Under the pieces are notes generated by a model. The model made no database searches, had not been told where the DNA came from, and saw nothing but the letters and a program-made list of their open reading frames with translations. From Phoronis australis (Eukaryota > Phoronida > Phoronidae), in assembly GCA_002633005.1 (NCBI GenBank), contig NMRA01000020.1:1248935-1312934 (forward strand): a DNA stretch of 64,000 bases, written 5' to 3'. Position numbers and translations under genes: made by a program. Position 1 is the first letter of the stretch, and the number at the start of each line of letters is the position of its first letter. Positions 35,265 to 46,296 of the stretch are shown in pieces.

Positions 35265-35345
35265 GACACGGTGGTGTACTGGTTAGAGTACCGATCTAAC
35301 AATCTAAAGGTTTAGCCGTTCAATACCAGGTTACGCACAAACAAA
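35265..35345 (+). mobile_element. tRNA-like sequence, possible second SINE type
   Basis: ACGGTGGTGTACTGGTTAGA fits a pol III box A in a D-arm, and GCCGTTCAATACC about 40 bases later resembles box B. The stems are imperfect and the sequence runs on without a CCA-type end, so a degenerate SINE head is more likely than a tRNA gene. Confidence 0.4.
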
Positions 35346-35497
35346 TAAAACAGGGCTCATCACTGACCCCCATGGGTGTATCATACAACCTCGCTCTTTG
35401 TTCTAAGAACGCCCTAAAGAAATATCAACCGCTACGTCGTGCTAATGCAAGAAGGCTAGAATTGGGTGTAAATTAGTATTATGACAGACAGTGAAAT

Positions 35498-35545
35498 GAT
35501 TCAAACATAGACGTCACATTAGTGTTAAGATGTCTATAGATTCAA
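35498..35545. repeat. Imperfect inverted repeat related to 33709-33812
   Basis: ATTCAAACATAGACGTCACA on the left and TTAAGATGTCTATAGATTC on the right share the ATAGACATC tip with the larger palindromes. Confidence 0.45.
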
Positions 35546-36822
35546 AACTACCTGGCGATACTACCTTCCACTGCACACTTTATGCAATGGCGGCGAATTG
35601 TCCCGCTTTCCCTTTTGACTGAACAAAAAAAAATTCCGGGCTTCACTACCTCTCCCCTGCTGTTCTTGGTTACACATAACTTTTTCACTGTTGGTTTTAT
35701 TTTCATTTATTCTATAGGATTACAAAAAGGTGTCCAAATGACAATATCGTGACGTCACAAGGCGTTTTTATCCACGGGACATCCCTCAGTACTGAATAAA
35801 AATTAATAAGTTCACTGAGCTTGCAAGTCTGAAACTGCAATAGCGCAAACAAACAACTTACGGACTCCATCAGTGGCTTTACTGTTCTCTGACCTGAGGT
35901 CTCTCGAACTGGCAATAGACACAAACACTGAAAGGAGACCGAGTCTATTTGTTTTCCATAACTCACACTCACAGAGTAGATCAGACACTGCCAATTCTTT
36001 AACTAAGTACTCATCAACGAGATGGCTAGTTCGTGTCATGCAACACTTTGTATTATTTGTAACATCGAACTCTTCGCATTGATTATTTATATAGTTTGAT
36101 TAAAATCAGAACAATTATGGCTGGCTAATAAATGACTAAATTGTAAGCGAGAGCGTTGTTATTTACTGTTATTCAGGTTATACCGCAATTTCCTTTCAGA
36201 GTCTTGATTAAACGCAAACAGAAATGCACTATTTTACAAAATCTCTCACCAGCCATGAGAACGCAGAGCATGGTTGGGCCCCGATCTTGTTCCGGAGACA
36301 TTCTGACTCACTCTCAGGGATAGCCTTGGCTAATTGTTGACAAAATAACACGACACCATGACGTCATGATATTTGCACAGATGGCAATACCATCCATGCT
36401 CATTCGATTCGAAATTCGTCCACTTCCACGTACTGACGATTCCATGTAAATTACTACATATAGACCGGTATAGATGAACGAGGTATCAACATCTGACCAC
36501 GAGAGCATTGTCAGTACACCTCAGTGTGCCCAGAAATGGACGTCTGCACTGTGGGTGTGACCCCTGAGGGCCTTACAAAGGGCTCAAAAATGAGATAGGC
36601 TAGATATTCGAGGTATCGTCCATCAACGAACAATAGTACCGCACTGAACACCAAATGACCCAAGACAGACAAATTGCACTCTGAAATGGGTCCGACAGAA
36701 ACCAAAAATGGACTCCCCAAAAAAATGAGCAAGCACATACATTCGAGGCACCAAACAAAACCAATTCCATGAGATTCAATACATGTCAAAGGTCACTAAA
36801 TGCCCTATGACATGGTTTTCTT
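35546..36822. other. Intergenic, nothing recognised
   Basis: Several overlapping open frames on both strands (35712-36082, 36314-36789) carry no motif and no splice support. Confidence 0.35.
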
Positions 36823-37083
36823 TTAAAGACCAGCACCTTCAAAAAGGACATCAGGAACGGCCGATCCACTAAACCATTCGGGAGTGTAGAATACATCTTG
36901 TATCTTCCGACCGTAATTAAGAGAATCCAAAACGTTTCCCGGATCGGCCGAATCCGCTTGATTCCTGAGCATGATGACAACGTAATGAGCTCGTTTGAGC
37001 TTGTTCAATACTGTCTTTCGGCAAGGAGGAAGCAATGCGCAGTCAATCTTCTTGATGTTGGACATCGGCTTTTCCTGAAATAA
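36823..37083 (-). pseudogene. Fragment of a repeated invertebrate protein (LPPC...EWFSGSAVPD type)
   Basis: A frame of about 87 residues contains LLPPCRKTVLNKLKRAHYVV and, later, YTPEWFSGSAVPD. The LPP-x(5)-L-x(3)-(K/L)RA-x-Y start is the signature of a multicopy protein domain often found beside transposon genes in marine invertebrates, normally followed by a cysteine-rich zinc tail. That tail is absent here and stops follow. The family has no established function; the assignment is from memory of its pattern. Confidence 0.4.
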
Positions 37084-37351
37084 ATAGTGACACAATTTTA
37101 TTGACTAGGGACCATATTGTCTAACAGCTGACGAGCAAAACCATAGAGCCTCACCACCACTTCCTGTTTTTTTTTAAGTATGAAGTGAAACTGGGCCTTT
37201 TGGTTTAATGCTATGAAAACATTTGAAATTATTTTCGTTGTTTTTATGAACTATATTTTATCAATTACAGTTATTTACCTTGTTTATTTTCCGGTCATCT
37301 CGATTAATTTCAGATGTCTCGCTTCATTAACATCTTTGACTCCTCCAGTGC

Positions 37352-37535
37352 TGTAGTGGGGCATAGGCGCAAGTAGGGGCAGCCAATCACCTTTTGCAAT
37401 TTGACGTAGCGCCTGCACACCGTAAGTTACGGTATAGTGGGACGTGGGCGCACGTACGCGCAGCCAACCACCTTGTTACGTTTTAACGTAGCCCCTACGC
37501 ACCGTAATTTAAGTGAGGGTATGGTGGGACGTAGT
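37352..37535 (+). repeat. Tandem repeat, about 80-bp unit, 2+ copies
   Basis: Two diverged units (about 37352-37430 and 37431-37514) and the start of a third. Each has GTAGTGGGGC/GTATAGTGGGAC, GGCGCA, CAGCCAA-CACCTT, TTTGACGTAGC/TTTAACGTAGC and CACCGTAA in order. CpG-rich compared with the neighbouring sequence. Confidence 0.7.
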
Positions 37536-38203
37536 CTTCTTGATACGATTTCTTAGGGTATCGATGCGCTGATATTCTGACAACAGCATTGCAAATAGTT
37601 AAGGTGAAGAATGCATGCTCACATGATGTTCTCTGCACATTTGTTGCTTTGATAACGTTATCACTGACGGTGTTACTCTATCAAAAATCGCAAATTAAAG
37701 AGCAATTTTGATAGTAAAATCCTCCATGAAAATATTTTAATGATGTGGATTTCCGACTCTGCCCCAATTTTTGTACTTCAGGGTGACCTGACAGGGCTGC
37801 TGGGTCCCCTGTTAATTCCAGGTTGTAGTTTCTCTTGAGAGGCCTTTTTATTTGGTGCACCTGAATTGAATAAATTTACGTTTTCGATTATTTTTTGGCA
37901 GCTTTCCCAGATTTCCGTAAAACTTCCAAGCTCAGATTTGGAAATTCTGGGTATTAAAAAAGGCATAAAAATTGGTACAGTGAAACCTGTTGGGATATGA
38001 ACAGATGTTATTGAAAGTATTTTTGTCTGCATTAAACTCACCATTCTAACACAATGTGTCCTTCGTTGATTACCACAATTGCCACGTTGGAAGCTAATTC
38101 CTTGTTTTGCAAATGTTTCACACCATCACTTGTTGATGTCAGAGCCTCAGGGTTAGCATACACTACTTGATAATTTCCATTAATTATATCACTAATTGGA
38201 ACA
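37536..38203. other. Intergenic, nothing recognised
   Basis: No supportable gene; the minus-strand frame 37778-38044 has no motif. Confidence 0.4.
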
Positions 38204-38557
38204 CATAGGCGGATTTAGGGGGGCGGGGGGCGGAGGGCAGAGCCCCCCCCCCCCCCCNCCCCCCCCCCCCCTTGGCTGCTGCAAGCAAAACAAAACAGCA
38301 ACAGCGCAACGCGTGAGGAAATATAACTAGGACCGGTACTGGAGAAGATGAGGGGGGACTCAGACCCCAGATCGTGGCGGGCTCTCGTTCCCGTTTTTAT
38401 AGTTTTTAATTTTTTAGTCGATAGATTTCCCGAACAGAAGGTTTATATTCTGGGTCCCCACAACTTTTGGGACGCCTGTACACATACAACCGCGCTCTGC
38501 CCAATTCCCCGAGGCAATATGTTGGGCCCCCCTTCTGGTATCCCTGATCCGCCACTG
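38204..38557. mobile_element. hAT-like non-autonomous element with poly-C run
   Basis: The left end is CATAGGCGGATTTAGGGGGG. The right end, read on the minus strand, is CAGTGGCGGATCAGGGATAC. These fit the CA-x-(T/A)GGCGGATC-AGGG termini of hAT-type MITEs. Flanks GGAACACA and GGAACAGT agree at 6 of 8 bases, a possible decayed 8-bp target duplication. A run of about 29 C with one N (38243-38271) lies near the left end and makes the assembled length uncertain. Confidence 0.6.
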
Positions 38558-39332
38558 GAACAGTACTACAAAACGTCACCAGTAGTTTCTTCATCATCAG
38601 TATCATCATCACTAATGTCTCGCAAAAAATTGTTGCTGTTCTGATGTTATAATTAGTGCACGACAAAGATCTACTCAAGTTTGGGGAACAACAGCGCTAA
38701 TAAGGAAACAAATTGCAGCTCAGTGTGGGAAAGTCAATAACGCAATTAGTTGTCAACTGTTCTTCTGCTAGTTTTATTTCATTTCAATCGCACAGTGAAC
38801 CTTTTATGTTTACTTAGTGATAACTAAAGCGTTTCAATGATGTTTGTCGTTTTAAAATTGCTTCAATTAATACTACAATTAGTAATCCAATATTCTCCGC
38901 ATTCGTCGCGATTCCACTCAGGGATTCCATTGACAGGGAATTCCCCGAGTATGCATGACAAGGGAGATCAGTCTTTCTTTTGATAAGTAAACGAGTCAAC
39001 AAATACGGATTTTCTCATCAACAAGGATTATAATTACCATTTTTAAGAGCTTAGTCCTAACTGCTACAAAACTCATTCAAATTACAACAATGGCGAAACG
39101 TTTTTTTGTGGTTTATTTGGCGCGGATACGAACCGATATGATCTCGCGAGATCCAGCCTCACCCGTTTTTCGCGGTATTTTGTAAATGTGATGTGCCATA
39201 TGTGAAAGACTAGTCGCCGACCGACTAGAGCGACATCTTTCGTGTAAATGAGGTACCGACGGTACAAAACTAATAATACTAAAAATAAGACGTGACCACC
39301 TAAAATAGAAAATAAACTTATATTCTTTAGTA
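38558..39332. other. 3' flank of the tectonin gene
   Basis: AT-rich; no exon or repeat recognised. Confidence 0.4.
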
Positions 39333-39338
39333 TTTATT
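39333..39338 (-). terminator. Polyadenylation signal for the tectonin gene
   Basis: AATAAA on the minus strand, about 250 bases beyond the TAA stop at 39592-39590. Confidence 0.55.
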
Positions 39339-39589
39339 TTAAACAAATTACACTTTTGTTGCTACACAAATAAACGACAACACATTAAAATACAAAAAAT
39401 AAACGAACCAATTAAATCCGGGTTTTTAAGTACAAATCAATGACATAGTAAAGGGAACAAAAACCAAGAACAAAATCATCTGTCACCATAGGTTATGTCA
39501 ATCAAGTGCTATCTGCTAGTGAACAAACAGAACAGCAAAGTAAAACTTATAGAACTAAGACCAGTGTCAGTCTAATCTAGATAGACAAT

Positions 39590-40705
39590 TTACGCTGTTT
39601 GCCATTTGTTACTTCCCTCTCTGAACCACGGACGGCCGTCGATATCCAGTGCCCAGATAGTACCACTTACGTCGTCGACATCAATCAGTTTAAAATTTCC
39701 TTCAAAGCTCGACCATTTTCGTCCAGTGGGGTTTCGCGCACACATTCCATAACGGAAATACACCAAGTTGTCTGTAGTAGTGATAAAAACAGTGTCATCA
39801 CCAACGCTTATTATACTGACAGTGTATGGGCAATGTACCGTCTCCCAGCCGCTTCCAGTCGTCCCTGGTGTCTGATAAGTTCCTTTCCTGTAGATCAGAT
39901 CCCCTGTTGATCTCACGGCCCAAACGCCTGCTTTTCCCACGGACACGTGTGCAATTTTAGCTGCAATGTAAGTCCAGCCACTTCCAGAAGATGTCAACGA
40001 TGAACCAATCCGCCGGTAAAGATTTTGTTCGCCGTTTACGGACCAAACTTCATTTGAGTAGGAGGAAACACTGATTTGATGCACATAACTATTAGCTGAC
40101 TGCCAAACACTTCCGGTTTGTTGGTTTGCATTTACTGACGACCTATAGTAGACACCATTGTCTGTGTTCGTTCCCCAAACCACGTTTGTCCCGGACGAGA
40201 TGCATCTAAAGGTGCCTGGTATTTGCACCCAATCACCTCCGGATGATGGGTTGGTTCCGGGCGCTCTGTACGTGCCACTTTTGTGCCAGATGGAACCGTC
40301 CGTATGCGTCGCCCACACTCCAGACTGTCCGGATGAGATCCAAAAAAATCCAGTTTTTGTGTGTGTGTGAATCCATCTGTAACCAAATTGCGGAATTGTT
40401 GTTTTTTCATAAAGATTAGAGCCATTTTGTTTTGTACCAAGAACAAGGTCACATGACGTAGTTACGTTGCATATGACTGAGCCTGTGCCCTGTCCCTGTA
40501 CTGAAAAAGCAGTACATTCCAGATCCCGAAGACACACTTGTGCGCACTGTGACACAAAACTCTTCACAATAGTTTGGATGGTCGCTCTTACGGCAGCGTC
40601 TGTTTGTTTCGAAAACCAACATTCTCGCATGTTATGTTGGGAGCTAAGTACACATTTCGCACAAAACACCATTGCCACAATTTTCAAGGCATTTAAACGA
40701 CTCAT
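39590..40705 (-). CDS. Secreted PAN-like plus tectonin-repeat protein
   Basis: Predicted extracellular lectin-type protein of 371 aa, encoded without introns. The start is the ATG at 40705 (MSRLNALKIVAMVFCAKC) because a hydrophobic signal peptide (about residues 1-22) begins right there; an in-frame extension upstream has no ATG. Residues about 25-105 form a cysteine-rich region (ECWF, SQCAQVCLRDLECTAFSV, VICNVTTSC) resembling a PAN/apple domain. Residues about 107-370 hold about five tectonin beta-propeller repeats, each with G(V/I)WA/VWG, a (D/G)G-x-(I/L)-Y/W strand and a GSGW or G-x-W end (GVWAVRSTGDLIYRKGTY is the clearest). Such proteins (fish-egg lectin, tachylectin-1, TECPR relatives) bind microbial sugars, so innate immunity or egg coating is plausible. 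Complete and intact by appearance. Confidence 0.85.
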   Translation of the reverse strand: MSRLNALKIVAMVFCAKCVLSSQHNMRECWFSKQTDAAVRATIQTIVKSFVSQCAQVCLRDLECTAFSVQGQGTGSVICNVTTSCDLVLGTKQNGSNLYEKTTIPQFGYRWIHTHTKTGFFWISSGQSGVWATHTDGSIWHKSGTYRAPGTNPSSGGDWVQIPGTFRCISSGTNVVWGTNTDNGVYYRSSVNANQQTGSVWQSANSYVHQISVSSYSNEVWSVNGEQNLYRRIGSSLTSSGSGWTYIAAKIAHVSVGKAGVWAVRSTGDLIYRKGTYQTPGTTGSGWETVHCPYTVSIISVGDDTVFITTTDNLVYFRYGMCARNPTGRKWSSFEGNFKLIDVDDVSGTIWALDIDGRPWFREGSNKWQTA

Positions 40706-42054
40706 CTCGCTGGCGACTTCACCTTTTCTGTGCCTATGAATCAATCAAGGATTTAAAAATACAAAAATATGGAAACGAAGGTTGTACCGGGAAATCGATT
40801 AATGAGCCCTTACGCACTCTTTTCTGAATTGCTAATGTACATTGGGATTTACAGTTGAATGTCATCCATCTATGTTAATTTATACGAACCATTTCTTTAC
40901 GCGGGATGGCAATGATGGTGACCATTGACTTAGAAAAACTCTGTGAACGATGATCGATGAAAATTAACTGTTGAGCATCCTATCACCCAGGTTCCTTGGC
41001 TATGAAGACGGAATTGGCGTTCTAAATACGCGTCCAAATTATCAGGCCCAAAAGGTGATTCTTCGAAAGATCTCATTGTTATCTATTCGAAACACGAGAT
41101 CGAGGCTAAACAGGCAATACTTTGATTGTCTCCACTTCGTGTACAGGCGATCAGTTGTGTGTACCTGATTAACTTTTGGTTTCGTTGGAGGTTTCATCAA
41201 AAAGGCTTTAGTAGCTCGGGAAACGAAGAGTTGAACAAAATATTGAAATATTAGGCTGAAAAGTTCATACACGGTGTAATAAATCAATATAGTATAGGCG
41301 CAATCTTCAAGTCAAGTCTGGCCCTCGAGTATTTCATAGTCTCGTTTGAGGACTACGGTAAACTATACATTTATTATTTATTATCGTGACCCGGATCTTA
41401 GAATACTAATTCAAAAACAAATAAACTTGATATTTATCAAGTCCCCGGACTCTTGGGCTTATACATGTAAGTCACCTGAATACCCATGAATTCCCAAACG
41501 GTAATACACATGTACACACAAAGTAAACAAGCTAGTCCCCTAATCAAAACCTCGCAAGAGTTTTCGGATAATTTTGAAACAGGTCTAGAAGGGCGCATTC
41601 ACTTGGAAACTCCATACTTTAACTATTATATCTGGGCAAACGAAAATAAAATGCATTTTGTTTTCAATTAAATTTTGGTCACATACTCCGCATAATCTTT
41701 CATTTAATAGAGTTCCCGAAAACATCCCTAATTCCACCTCTAATGGCAAAATTCCTTACCGTAACAATGCTAACACAGAGCTCAATGTAGCGGAAAGAAA
41801 TACGTATTTTTCAATACAGTATTCTGACTTGGTAGTCTATACAAGCGTAATTTAGGTTTCGAGTCAACCAAGTCCCACCACACCCTTTCCTCTTTTTCAA
41901 AACATAAATTACCAAAATATTCAACATCAACCACGTTTTGAAGTGAATGCTTGGAGCACTTGAACCTCTGACAATATATCTTTGATAAATGAGCTCCATT
42001 TATTTTTACATAATATTATATTCATAAATAAATACACGTTTTGCAATTCTTTTG
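40706..42054. other. Upstream of tectonin gene
   Basis: About 1.3 kb with no clear exon. The left part should contain the tectonin promoter. Part of the right side may be further decayed LINE sequence, but no motif is legible. Confidence 0.35.
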
Positions 42055-42810
42055 TCATCCATCACAATCCATAAACGAACCAGGTTCTCATGCTGTTGAC
42101 AAATTCCTGTTGCCCAGACGGTGTCTCCGTATGGGAATACTTATGTACTACTAGGAAAAGCCTAAGGGCTCCAGAACGAACCATTTCACGTTGGGAGAAA
42201 CATTTATAGACCCAAACCCCAACAACGTTTTTACTCTTAAACTATCAAACACTTTTTGCAAATCCATTAAGTTTTTTCAAATAACTGAAGTTAAAAAGAA
42301 GACATGGTCGGAGCCGGACCTGTAACTTCGGAAGCCATTATGTTCTTCAGCCAATTTATTATTAAAAAAATCAAAAACTCCATAAATCTGTTATTCAAAA
42401 GACAGTTATGAACCTTGATGGTTCGTGGACAACAGGCTAATTCCCCAGTCATACTTAGATCTTGTTATGTCCTTTAGGTATTGAAACAGTAATTGCCTTG
42501 TACCAAATGGGTAAACTTTACTTGAATGTCAGAGCAAAACTGAATAATTTAACTAAAAGCTGAACAAGGTAATTATTATAACTTCACTCGGGATTCCGTC
42601 AATTCCGACTGGTTTTCCTCTCTTAAGTTTAAATACAAAATCATTCACCTCTGCAAAATAAAATTCTTTTTCCAGACAATCTTAGAAAATTGGTGGGCTT
42701 CGATACTCTGGATGAGAGAAAGAATTCTCTGCATCAGACAAAAGCGATTCAATATCATTGATCCACTTCTCATCTTGTGTTCTTGGAAAAGGGCCATAAA
42801 GTTCAGAAAA
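42055..42810 (-). mobile_element. LINE reverse-transcriptase remnant (N-terminal RT part)
   Basis: From 42815 leftward the frame gives ADFSELYGPF, then EKWINDIESLL, EVNDFVFKLKRGKPVGIDGI and PSEV, then LPIWYKAITVSIPKGHNK. This is the start of a CR1/RTE-type reverse transcriptase: linker, LK-x-GK-x-x-G-x-DGI-x-x-E and the W-x-KA-x-(I/T)-x-x-IPKG motif. Further left it breaks up with stops and frame changes. The 5' truncation point abuts the DNA polymerase pseudogene within about 42795-42815. Confidence 0.8.
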
Positions 42811-43810
42811 GTCTGCCACGAAAAGGGAAATACGTTTATACGTCAAAGAGAGATGGAGAAAGTGGGAAAATACCAAAGATGGTGTCAAAGATTCTGGGTT
42901 TCGATGTAAATGCTCTTTACCTTCACAGCATCATCAATGAGCAACCGACCGGACCATTTATTCGTCGTAGGCAAGAAAACAATTTCCAACGAAAATTTTC
43001 CCACCCTAAGGCGCGAAAGGCAACGGCTTGGTTGGATTACGTAGCGTGGCAACGAGGAATCAGTATTCGTCACCAGTTGAACGGGGTTGTAAAAAGGGTG
43101 GATCAGCATAATATTCCAGTGGAGGGTTTCTGTCGTCAGTCGCACAAAGTGTTCCAATTCCAAGGATGTTAGTGGCACGGCCACGACTGTCGTCTCACGA
43201 GAAATGACGATAGAACTCCCGAGGACGAGGAACGAAACTCGAAACGTCGCCATGAGTGAGCTTATGGAAAACACCAGAAAAATTAGACTATACGATTGAT
43301 CAAGGCTTCGATTACGAAGAGATTTGGGAGTGCGCATTTGAGGATTTGAAACGGCAAGACGATACTTTACGTTCTTTTCTCAGAAGACGAGAGTTGTCCA
43401 CGGAACGTCTCTACAGCTTGACATTCGTTCTAGACGGTACTCTGTTCGGGGTTGTGGAATGTGACATCGAAGTCCCGAGGCCTCTGAGAGCCGGAGCACT
43501 TTCCAGAAATGCAACCTATATTCAAGAATGTAGATCTCAGCAGAGACGACCTAGGAGACTTTATGCAGGAGTATGCCGAGAGAAACAAAATCAGGCGCTG
43601 ACCACGACGATCTCTGGTGGAAAGTTTTTTCGGCGAGAAAATTCCGTTGGCAACACCGCTTTTGAAATGGTACTTGGAACACTGCCTGGAGATAACAAAA
43701 ACGTCTATCAAGTAGTCGAAATAGGTAAAATGCTTCAAAACGTTTTGGTGAGGAAGTCAGCGACGCTAGGCGGGAAGGGGACAAAGACAAAAGCAAAGCT
43801 ATTGTAGTGC
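42798..43810 (+). pseudogene. Family-B DNA polymerase of a mobile or viral-type element, broken
   Basis: Recognisable blocks lie in order but in changing frames: CHEKGNTFIRQ (about 42813), ILGFDVNALYLHS with the motif-A-like DxxALYL (42903), PTGPFIRRR, VFQFQGC then WHGHDC (about 43155-43190), FGVVECDIEVP (about 43446), IFKNVD and GDFMQEYAERN (about 43515-43580), LLATPLLKWYLEHC (about 43640-43685), VYQVVE (about 43702) and SDARREGDKDKSKAIV (about 43758-43806). This is the polymerase-B type carried by Polinton/Maverick-like and related virus-derived elements of marine invertebrates. At least four frameshifts plus internal stops, and no exonuclease domain or later palm motifs, so it cannot be functional. 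Other genes of such an element were not found. Confidence 0.7.
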
Positions 43811-44364
43811 AAACGACTCGTGATCCCCATTCGTCGTCCTGGTAGTCGTCTGAATTGCTGAAGAAGCGCTGTCGTTCTACATGTTTAGGCCTACTGCGAA
43901 CGATGGGGAATGCGTCGACTAGTACATGTACAGTGCTGGGCGGCTGAAGACACGATTAACTAACATATTGTATATATAAGGGCGTTGTCTGGAAAGCGAA
44001 TGCAATTTCAAATGCTACCAACATCAAATTCACCCAACCGTTTTATACATTTAAAACCTTTCTCATCCACAGCCTTTGAAACGCCCGATGTTAACTCATG
44101 CAGTGATACACTGACGCGTCTTCATGCAACTGAGGTGACCTAACACATCTGGGTTCGCTTACGTTTTTAACCACAGTGAAAACTCTAACTTGTGAAATTT
44201 GTTTGTGGACGAAATGAAACTGATAATCGTTAACATTTTCTGATAATCTGCGTGGAAGATAAAAGGGCCGTTTCTTGTGGTGGTCACCAGTTTAGCGCCG
44301 TCCACGGTCGTCACCAATTTCGCGCAGCTCAGTCTCCCTCAGTCACTACTAATTTACGCCGCNC
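43811..44364. other. Intergenic, nothing recognised
   Basis: No exon or repeat; a single unresolved base (N) lies at about 44363 at the MITE border. Confidence 0.4.
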
Positions 44365-44489
44365 CCCCGAATTTTGGTACTTCCTGTCTTTTTGGTTGAC
44401 TTTTATCTTGTTTTCTAATTTTTTCGGAGTAGTTTGTTTCTCAGAGAAGGACCTTTTTGCCCACTTCATCCAATGGGGGTCGCACGCAT
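44365..44489 (-). mobile_element. MITE family A, truncated copy
   Basis: On the minus strand it matches the left part of the family: ATGCGTGCGACCC start, GAAGTGGGCAAAAAGGTCC, CTCTGAGAAACAAAC, AAAACAAGATAAAAGTC and GACAGGAAGTACCAAAATTC. The right half is missing at the N-containing C-run. Confidence 0.7.
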
Positions 44490-45115
44490 AAGGAAAATCT
44501 TAGATGACACACTTACTGTTTAGAGTATCTTTAATATAGGAGCAAATAACGTATCATTAGAGGTTCTTGTTACAAGGACACAAAGCCTATTTTGTCAAGG
44601 CTTTTCGGGTATTAATTTCCTTAAGTTAACAGCCTTGGCCAGAGCAATAGTTTGCCTGCCCACACAAAAAGGACATTTATCTTGGGTTCGCATGCAAACG
44701 GGTCCATAACGTTGGGGGAAGACTCTGATGGTCCAGTACAGAACAATCGACATGTTATGCTCAAACCGTAAACAAAGGATATCTCGACTTTTCTTTTGTC
44801 AAAAAGAAGTCCCTGGCTCTAAAGTGTGTCATCTTGATTCAACAAATCCGAATGACTTTGCTTTCAAAATGTGTGCGTATCAAGTTTTCTTAGACTTTTC
44901 AGAGTCATGGTAAAGTGCTCGTTTTCAAGACGATACATGTCATCATTTTAAAATGGGTACTTGACAGAAATGCATGTCATCCACGGGCCTTTCTATGTGT
45001 AAATCCCGGCAGCACTGCAGGTTGTAAAATATTTTGAATTCTTTTTTAAATCTAAAATCTCAAATTATCTCCCTTCACTAAATCGCTGTCCGGCTCAACA
45101 TTTTGGCAGAATCTG
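44490..45115. other. Intergenic, nothing recognised
   Basis: No supportable feature. Confidence 0.4.
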
Positions 45116-45276
45116 CCAGACGTATCCAAGGTTTAGCGCCAGACGTATCCAAGGTTTAGCGCCAGACGTATCCAAGGTTTAGCGCCAGACGTATCCAAGG
45201 TTTAGCGCCAGACGTATCCAAGGTTTAGCGCCAGACGTATCCAAGGTTTAGCGCCAGACGTATCCAAGGTTTAACG
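45116..45276 (+). repeat. Minisatellite, 7 x 23 bp
   Basis: Seven head-to-tail units of 23 bp start at 45116 and every 23 bases to 45254. Each is CCAGACGTATCC + AAGGTTTAGCG; only the last differs (TTTAACG). The near-perfect identity indicates recent expansion or active homogenisation. Confidence 0.95.
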
Positions 45277-46296
45277 CCTAACTCCTGCGAATTACATTGC
45301 CTCATTGCTGGCATTGACAGTGGTTCCATGAGTCGTACTAATTGTCAGTGCACGAGATGTTCCGCGTTGAAGGCGGCTTCATCATCATCGTCAGTGTTGG
45401 TATTTGTGACATCATTTCGGTGTTAAATGTCGACAGAGTCGGCGGTGATGATTTGAGGTGTTGTGAGCGTAATGCAGTCTGCGGGGTCGCGTCTTTGCCA
45501 GACTCCTCTATTTCAGTCGATTTCACCAAGTGTCGTTCCGTCACAGCGCTTTCATTTATTTATTAGTAGTATAATTGTTCGTCTTATAGTGTACAGTTTT
45601 GGAAGCCAACAGGCTGACACTTTATTTGGAACAATGAATGACATGCAAGTGGAAAGCCCGTGTCACAAACTTTCAAAGTAGCTGCATTAACAGAAGATGA
45701 ACATCAAAATAACAAATATAACACAATTCTGTGAAACATTATTAAAAACTTTTCTTAAAGAGATTGGTTCACAGCTATTTAGTTGTAGTTAATTTGTATA
45801 CACGTGTTGACTGTTAATAAAGATTGCTTATAAACCACATTTCTTTTTATTTCATACCCTATATTCTTTTATTATTCGAGTAAAACACGCTCCCTCTTCC
45901 CCACAAAATTTTGAGAACAGAAATTTTGAACTTCGGCTATCTTCGGAACACGTCACATCAGGAACGCATCAGGAATTCCTGACCCGATCACTGCCAAGTG
46001 TGTCCATAGGTTTGTGGTCTGGGCTGGGAATATCAGGCACAAATGGTATCTCTTGTTTGTTAGAATCGGTATATTATACAACCTTTGCCCATTAATTCTC
46101 TAAAATGCGACACATATGCACATGGTCTTGTGTGTTGCCATAAACATTTTATAGTAGTTAGTAGGGACGTGACCTGAGCATTGCAGAGTCAGCCTGACTG
46201 AGTCCACAGTGTCCATTGCTGTGTGCCAAGAGGAGTACTTTTTCAAATGTATAGACGGATTTTTAGATTTAAACTGGAGTAAATATTTGAAGAAGA
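45277..46296. other. Intergenic, nothing recognised
   Basis: No supportable exon. Frames at 45338-45566 on both strands are complements of each other without motifs. Confidence 0.35.
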
